Below, one piece after another: positions 5,828 through 9,120 of a stretch of 9,120 bases of DNA. Source of the stretch: an uncultured Prevotellaceae bacterium (GTDB lineage Bacteria; Bacteroidota; Bacteroidia; Bacteroidales; Muribaculaceae); contig CALZFJ010000055.1 of assembly GCA_945645715.1 (NCBI GenBank), positions 1 through 9,120 on the forward strand. The letters run 5' to 3'. Position 1 is the first letter of the stretch; the number at the start of each line of letters is the position of its first letter. Under the pieces are notes generated by a model. The model did no database searches and was not told where the DNA came from. It saw only the letters and a list, made by a program, of their open reading frames with translations. The translations under genes and the position numbers were made by a program.

Positions 5828-6523
5828 TTAGTCGAGCCTTGCCACGGCGAGTGTCGCCAATGATATTTTTATACCCTGCACTTCGGCGTTGAGCATTTCG
5901 GCGCATGAGAGCAGGGTCGCTCCTGTGGTCACCACATCATCTACGAGCAGCACATGCTTCCCTTGTAGCGACTCGGGGTCCTTCAGTGAAAATATGCCGC
6001 GCACGTTGAGATAGCGGGCATAATTGCCTTTGCGCGTCTGTGTGGCGTGGGGCATGGCGGCTGTTACCACATTCATCACAGGGATTCTTGTAGCTTGCGA
6101 TATTCCTCGGGCGATATATTCGCTTTGGTTGTAGCCGCGTTGTGCGAGTTTGCTGCTGTGCAGTGGAATGGGAATGATGGCATCGATGTCTGCGAAAAAT
6201 CCGTCGGGAGCTATCTCAATGGCAAACTGCTTGGCGAGACGAGTGCCCATTCCGGGCTTGTTGCGATATTTGATTGATTGCAGAATTTGCGAGTAGCGGT
6301 TGGCACGCTCATACCAGAAGTAGCCTGTGGCACGCTCTATGGGTGTTTTCCCGGCGAAAAGTTGTTCCATCACGTTGAAGCGGTGACGGTGCAGCTGTGT
6401 GCGAGGCAGGTGTGTAAGGCACTTGGTGCACACATCCCGCTCATGGGCAGCGAGAGGCTTGCCGCACACAGGACAGTAGCGCGGAATGAGCAGGTCGGCG
6501 ATATTTTGCAGTAGTGCTATCAT
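5828..6523 (-). CDS. comF: ComF family phosphoribosyltransferase-like protein
   Basis: The product is 231 residues, typical for the ComF/GntX family. An N-terminal zinc-finger-like region has CPVC at 17-20 and CTKC at 32-35. A middle block DAIIPIPLHSSKLAQRGYNQSE (about 114-135) carries the family signature PIP...RGYNQ. The C-terminal phosphoribosyltransferase fold has the PRPP-binding loop VLLVDDVVTTGATL (191-204). In naturally competent bacteria ComF acts in DNA uptake or processing near the inner membrane. In most others its role is unclear, and the substrate is not known. The ATG at 6523 is preceded by an A-rich stretch. The gene is last in a same-strand set with prmC and recX, but 241 bp of repeat-filled DNA separates it from recX, so co-transcription is uncertain. 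Confidence 0.9.
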   Translation of the reverse strand: MIALLQNIADLLIPRYCPVCGKPLAAHERDVCTKCLTHLPRTQLHRHRFNVMEQLFAGKTPIERATGYFWYERANRYSQILQSIKYRNKPGMGTRLAKQFAIEIAPDGFFADIDAIIPIPLHSSKLAQRGYNQSEYIARGISQATRIPVMNVVTAAMPHATQTRKGNYARYLNVRGIFSLKDPESLQGKHVLLVDDVVTTGATLLSCAEMLNAEVQGIKISLATLAVARLD

Positions 6524-6528
6524 TTTTT

Positions 6529-6577
6529 AGAGGTAAGAGGTGAGAGGTAAGAGGTGAGAGGTGAGAGGTAAAAGGCG
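6529..6577. repeat. Heptamer tandem repeat AGAGGTR
   Basis: Six consecutive units AGAGGTA or AGAGGTG (6529-6570) are followed by a degenerate AAAGGCG. The array begins only 5 bases upstream of the comF start codon, so on the comF mRNA it would be a TACCTCT/CACCTCT stretch next to the translation start. Confidence 0.85.
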
Positions 6578-6580
6578 CGG

Positions 6581-6622
6581 GTGGCGGTATGGGGCGGTAT
6601 GGTGGCGGTATGGGGCGGTATG
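6581..6622. repeat. Two exact 21-bp units (GGCGGTATG-rich)
   Basis: A 21-bp unit at 6581-6601 is repeated without change at 6602-6622. Each unit is itself GTGGCGGTATG plus GGGCGGTATG. The plus strand is strongly G-rich, with many GG and GGGG runs, so a two-layer G-quadruplex is conceivable. Confidence 0.8.
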
Positions 6623-6656
6623 GTCACGTGTTGGGTAGCGGTATTGTGGCGACTGG

Positions 6657-6700
6657 GTGGCAGTAGGGTCGCGACTGTGTGGCAGTAGGATCGCGCCTTG
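6657..6700. repeat. Two 22-bp units starting GTGGCAGTAGG
   Basis: Units at 6657-6678 and 6679-6700 share GTGGCAGTAGG, then GTCGCGACTGT or ATCGCGCCTTG. The second unit runs into the dispersed hairpin repeat at 6689-6710. Confidence 0.65.
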
Positions 6701-6710
6701 GTGCGACCGA
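6689..6710 (+). repeat. Dispersed hairpin repeat, copy 1
   Basis: GG-A-TCGCGC CTTG GTGCGA-CC (from 6688) folds into a short hairpin with one G-T wobble and one bulged A. The 21-bp core at 6689-6709 recurs in opposite orientation at 8186-8206 with a single difference, in the loop. This resembles REP-type intergenic elements, but only two copies are visible here. Confidence 0.55.
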
Positions 6711-6740
6711 ATCACCCTGAATCACCCTGAATCACCCCGA
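6711..6740. repeat. Three tandem 10-bp units ATCACCCTGA
   Basis: ATCACCCTGA occurs at 6711-6720 and 6721-6730, then ATCACCCCGA at 6731-6740. The array directly follows the dispersed hairpin repeat and ends 24 bases before the recX stop. Confidence 0.8.
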
Positions 6741-6764
6741 AGCAACTTGCAGGGCGATTTTCTG

Positions 6765-7268
6765 TCACCAAGAGTCATCATCGCTGCTGTCGCTGAGTAG
6801 TGTACTTATTGCCCTGGAGATCATGGAACTTTCGTAGCCACGTGAGGCAGCGAAGCGGTAAAGTGCTGCACGCTGCTGCATAGGCTGGCGCCCCTTCACC
6901 GAGTGCATTTTTGTGCGCAGTGCAGCGAGCAGTGCCTCGCCGTATTCCTCTTCACCGATTTCTTCGAGGGCTTCTGCAATGTGCGTTTCAGCAATGTGCT
7001 TCTGGCGCAGAGCGTAGGCTATCTTGATTTTTCCCCAACTGCCAAAGCGGAACTTGTCGCGCACAAAGGCGTGGGCATATCGCTCCTCATTGAGGTAGTT
7101 TTCGCGCACAAGGCGGTCGATAATGCTTTCGGCATCTTCTGGTCTGACGCCCCATGTGGCGAGCTTGGTGCGAATGTCAGCCTCGCTTTGTTCGCATCGC
7201 GAGCATAGAGCTGCCGCACGGTAAAGAGCCTTCTCGGGCGATAGTGGGGATTTCTCGGGTTTTTCCAT
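6765..7268 (-). CDS. recX: RecX regulatory protein
   Basis: The product is 167 residues, normal for RecX, a helical-repeat protein that binds RecA filaments in the cytoplasm and modulates recombination and the SOS response. Family features are ALCSRCEQSEADIRTKLATWGV (about 20-41), where RecX proteins carry L..R..S..EL..KL...G, and LVRENYLNEERYAHAFVRDKFRFG (about 53-76), matching the L...gyldD.rfA..fv..r...G block. Next comes WGKIKIAYALRQK, corresponding to the G...i..eL..kgi block. An acidic tail (SDSSDDDSW) ends the protein. The start codon lies 12 bp past the prmC stop, so the two are very probably co-transcribed. No recA gene is in view. Confidence 0.9.
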   Translation of the reverse strand: MEKPEKSPLSPEKALYRAAALCSRCEQSEADIRTKLATWGVRPEDAESIIDRLVRENYLNEERYAHAFVRDKFRFGSWGKIKIAYALRQKHIAETHIAEALEEIGEEEYGEALLAALRTKMHSVKGRQPMQQRAALYRFAASRGYESSMISRAISTLLSDSSDDDSW

Positions 7269-7280
7269 ATAAATAGTCGT

Positions 7281-8126
7281 TTATTCGCGGCATTTCATCG
7301 CCGTGGCAAAGCGCAGGCGGTCGGTGTAGTCGCGATGCAGTTCCACTTGTTGCAGCCCGGAATCGGTGAGCAAGCGGACGGTGTCGTCGGCAAATCGGGG
7401 ATTTATTTCAAAATAGAGCCGTCCTCCCGGTTTCAGAGCAGTTAGTGCATATTGCGTGATAGCGCGATAGAAACACAGCGGGTCGTCGTCGGGAACGAAA
7501 AGAGCAGTGTGAGGCTCATAGTCGAGCACATTGCTCTCCATTGCATTGCGCTCTGAGTCGGCTATATAAGGCGGGTTGCTCACTATGATGTCGTATTGCT
7601 CCTTATGAGGCACAGCAGTGAGAATATCAGCTACTGCGAAGCGCACTTTAGCCTTCAGTTCACGCGCATTTCGCTCAGCCACAGCGATGGCATCGGGTGA
7701 GATGTCGATAGCTGAAACCGATGCAAATCGCAGCGAGCGTGCAAGTGCGATGGCAATGCAGCCGCTTCCGGTACCAACGTCGAGCACCGAGAGGTCGCTT
7801 GCCGTGTGGCGCTTCACAATCAGGTCGATAAGCTGCTCCGTCTCAGGGCGCGGAATGAGTGTTGCAGGCGTAACGTGGAAGTGTATGCCATAGAAATAGG
7901 CATCGTCGAGGATATACTGTATAGGCTCTTTGCGGCGCAACCGCTCCACCACATCGTCGATTTTCGCTGAGATGAAGCCGGGCACCTCGCTGTCGGCGCG
8001 AAGCACCATATCCACGGTAGAGTAGCCCATTAGTTGCTCAAAGATGATTCGCACCATGGCATCGATTTCCTGCTTAGGATAAACGTCAGCCAGTCCGTTG
8101 CGTATCTTCGAGATATTAGCCTTCAT
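7281..8126 (-). CDS. prmC: Peptide chain release factor glutamine methyltransferase
   Basis: PrmC (HemK) methylates the glutamine of the GGQ motif in release factors RF1 and RF2, using AdoMet, and so tunes translation termination. From the ATG at 8126 the protein is 281 residues, normal for the family. An N-terminal helical domain ends in PIQYIL (68-73). RPETE (93-97) leads into the Rossmann domain with motif I LDVGTGSGC (115-123), an acidic residue at Asp141 (AIDIS), and the catalytic NPPY (184-187), followed by EPHTALF (204-210). The order NPPY...YEP.tALf is diagnostic of PrmC rather than of other methyltransferases. An upstream ATG at 8177 would add 17 residues (MCRKSRFRRL...), unlike family N-termini, and would overlap the hairpin region, so I prefer 8126. 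The gene leads into recX. Confidence 0.93.
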   Translation of the reverse strand: MKANISKIRNGLADVYPKQEIDAMVRIIFEQLMGYSTVDMVLRADSEVPGFISAKIDDVVERLRRKEPIQYILDDAYFYGIHFHVTPATLIPRPETEQLIDLIVKRHTASDLSVLDVGTGSGCIAIALARSLRFASVSAIDISPDAIAVAERNARELKAKVRFAVADILTAVPHKEQYDIIVSNPPYIADSERNAMESNVLDYEPHTALFVPDDDPLCFYRAITQYALTALKPGGRLYFEINPRFADDTVRLLTDSGLQQVELHRDYTDRLRFATAMKCRE

Positions 8127-8185
8127 CACACAAAAAGTTTTTATTGTTAGCCGTCGGAAACGTGATTTGCGACACATCGTTGCTA

Positions 8186-8206
8186 CGGTCGCACCAATGC
8201 GCGATC
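8186..8206 (-). repeat. Dispersed hairpin repeat, copy 2 (inverted)
   Basis: Read on the minus strand, these 21 bases equal 6689-6709 except for one loop base (CTTG becomes ATTG), so the stem TCGCGC/GTGCGA is preserved. The copy begins directly after the stop codon of the coiled-coil gene (8207-8209) and lies 60 bases upstream of the preferred prmC start. A further TGCGAC...GTCGCA pairing is possible downstream of it. Confidence 0.55.
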
Positions 8207-9118
8207 TTATTTCTCGAAGGTGAATTTTCGCGAGATAAGGCGATAGTTGTCGGCAAAAATCTCCACTGTGTATTGTCCGGGATTGAGCACCGAGTTCACA
8301 TTCCAGTAGATTGAAATTCCGGCAATCTCTTGACCATCGTACTCAATCGTCTTGCGCTCAGTGTAAGCCACTTTGCCGCCCTCGAAGTCGAAGGTGCCAT
8401 TCCCGCCAAGCAGCGTGCCTTCGGGGTTGGTGATTCGCACAAACAGCGTTTTTTCGCCCACGGGAGTGGAATTGTTCTGGGGAATTGTGAAGCTTACGCG
8501 CAGCTGCTTTGCTTTGCCCACGCGCTTCTCCTGCTTGCCGTTGCTCTTGAGCGGAGTGAGTGAGAGTGCCGACACATTAAGTTTCTCGGCGAGCGTCATG
8601 CGCTTCGATAGGTTCTCGTTCTGGGCAGAAACCGCAGTCACTTGAGAACTGAGTTGCTCATTTTTCTGGCGGATTTCGGCGTTCTCGGCACGCAGTCCGG
8701 CATTCTCCTTGCCGAGCGAGTCGATAATTTCCACATAGTGTCGCATAAGACTCTTCAGCGTCTTTATTTCGTCCTGAAGCTGCTTGATGCGGCGTTGGCT
8801 GGTGATTTTCTGCGTTTTCAGCTCAGTGAGAAGTTTTTCCACCTTCTCTTTGGCCTCGCCATATTTTATGAGGATAGAATCATTGTTGATATATTGCGTC
8901 TGGCTCTCGTAGTTTTTGAATTGGCTATTGAGCTGTTCGTATTCGCCGGCGAGCGAAAGCTGGTCGTTTTGCAGTTTAAGCTGTTCATTCACAGCCGTAG
9001 CCTCTTCAAACTGGCGGCGAGTTTCGAGTGTGGTGAAAATTAGGAACGACATCAGGGCAAGACCGCCAATGATGCCGGCAATCACGAGTATTTGTTTGTT
9101 TTTTGGAGTCAATTTCAT
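8207..9118 (-). CDS. Membrane-anchored coiled-coil protein, unknown function
   Basis: The product is 303 residues and I do not recognise a named family. A short basic N-terminus (MKLTPKNK) precedes one membrane helix at about 10-29 (ILVIAGIIGGLALMSFLIF), with no cleavage site, so it should be anchored in the inner membrane with its bulk outside the cytoplasm. Residues about 32-180 are rich in E, Q, K, L and N in heptad-like order (for example ENAGLRAENAEIRQKNEQL), which suggests a long coiled coil. Residues about 205-303 alternate as in a beta-sandwich (LRVSFTIPQN, KTLFVRITNPEG, GQYTVEIFADNYRL). The start is an ATG two bases from the window edge, so its promoter is not visible. It lies 80 bp from prmC and may be co-transcribed. 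A role in envelope or cell-division structure is only a guess. Confidence 0.8.
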   Translation of the reverse strand: MKLTPKNKQILVIAGIIGGLALMSFLIFTTLETRRQFEEATAVNEQLKLQNDQLSLAGEYEQLNSQFKNYESQTQYINNDSILIKYGEAKEKVEKLLTELKTQKITSQRRIKQLQDEIKTLKSLMRHYVEIIDSLGKENAGLRAENAEIRQKNEQLSSQVTAVSAQNENLSKRMTLAEKLNVSALSLTPLKSNGKQEKRVGKAKQLRVSFTIPQNNSTPVGEKTLFVRITNPEGTLLGGNGTFDFEGGKVAYTERKTIEYDGQEIAGISIYWNVNSVLNPGQYTVEIFADNYRLISRKFTFEK

Positions 9119-9120
9119 AG

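Noticed and set aside
6527..6715. A 62-codon minus-strand frame upstream of comF (product rich in TAPYRH and LLPLTS repeats)
   Set aside because: Its low-complexity sequence is simply the translation of the tandem repeats there. It has no independent sign of being a gene.
6529..6740. CRISPR array in the recX-comF gap
   Set aside because: The repeats are 7-22 bp and adjoin one another without unique spacers of even length, and no cas gene is present.

Overview
The window looks like a chromosome segment of a Bacteroidales bacterium, perhaps Muribaculaceae or a relative. The order is supported by promoters of the Bacteroidetes form (TTG/TTTG, about 19-20 nt, TAnnTTTG), starts without a good Shine-Dalgarno sequence, AT-rich intergenic DNA between GC-richer genes, and the gene families present. 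The family-level guess is inference only.

Layout, left to right. (1) Bases 1-137 are the 3' end of a plus-strand gene that matches the extreme C-terminus of cobalamin-dependent methionine synthase (metH). (2) A short convergent intergenic region holds six tandem 9-bp units. (3) A minus-strand gene (294-2339) encodes a complete phage-type terminase large subunit, with no other phage gene in view. (4) Bases 2340-2966 are a dense regulatory region. Two back-to-back promoters share a perfect 8-bp-arm dyad. One drives the plus-strand gene at 2967. The other drives a minus-strand unit of about 290 nt that has no credible ORF and ends at a strong intrinsic terminator, so it is a candidate small RNA. 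(5) Bases 2967-5276 encode a secreted family 3 glycoside hydrolase. (6) Bases 5277-5827 are intergenic: the hydrolase terminator, a run of nine G just upstream of a second good promoter, and a structured RNA candidate ending at a 14-bp hairpin terminator. (7) Bases 5828-9118 hold four minus-strand genes: a membrane-anchored coiled-coil protein of unknown function, prmC, recX and a comF-like phosphoribosyltransferase. The recX-comF gap is packed with several families of short tandem repeats and one copy of a hairpin-forming dispersed repeat. The other copy lies, inverted, just upstream of prmC.

Functionally, the housekeeping genes (metH, prmC, recX, comF) are ordinary. The terminase without phage neighbours, the two orphan transcription units flanking the hydrolase and the repeat-rich gaps are the unusual parts. 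I see no transposase, integrase, CRISPR array, tRNA or rRNA. No new multi-gene system is evident. The best candidates for something undescribed are the two RNA units and the shared operator at 2781-2805.
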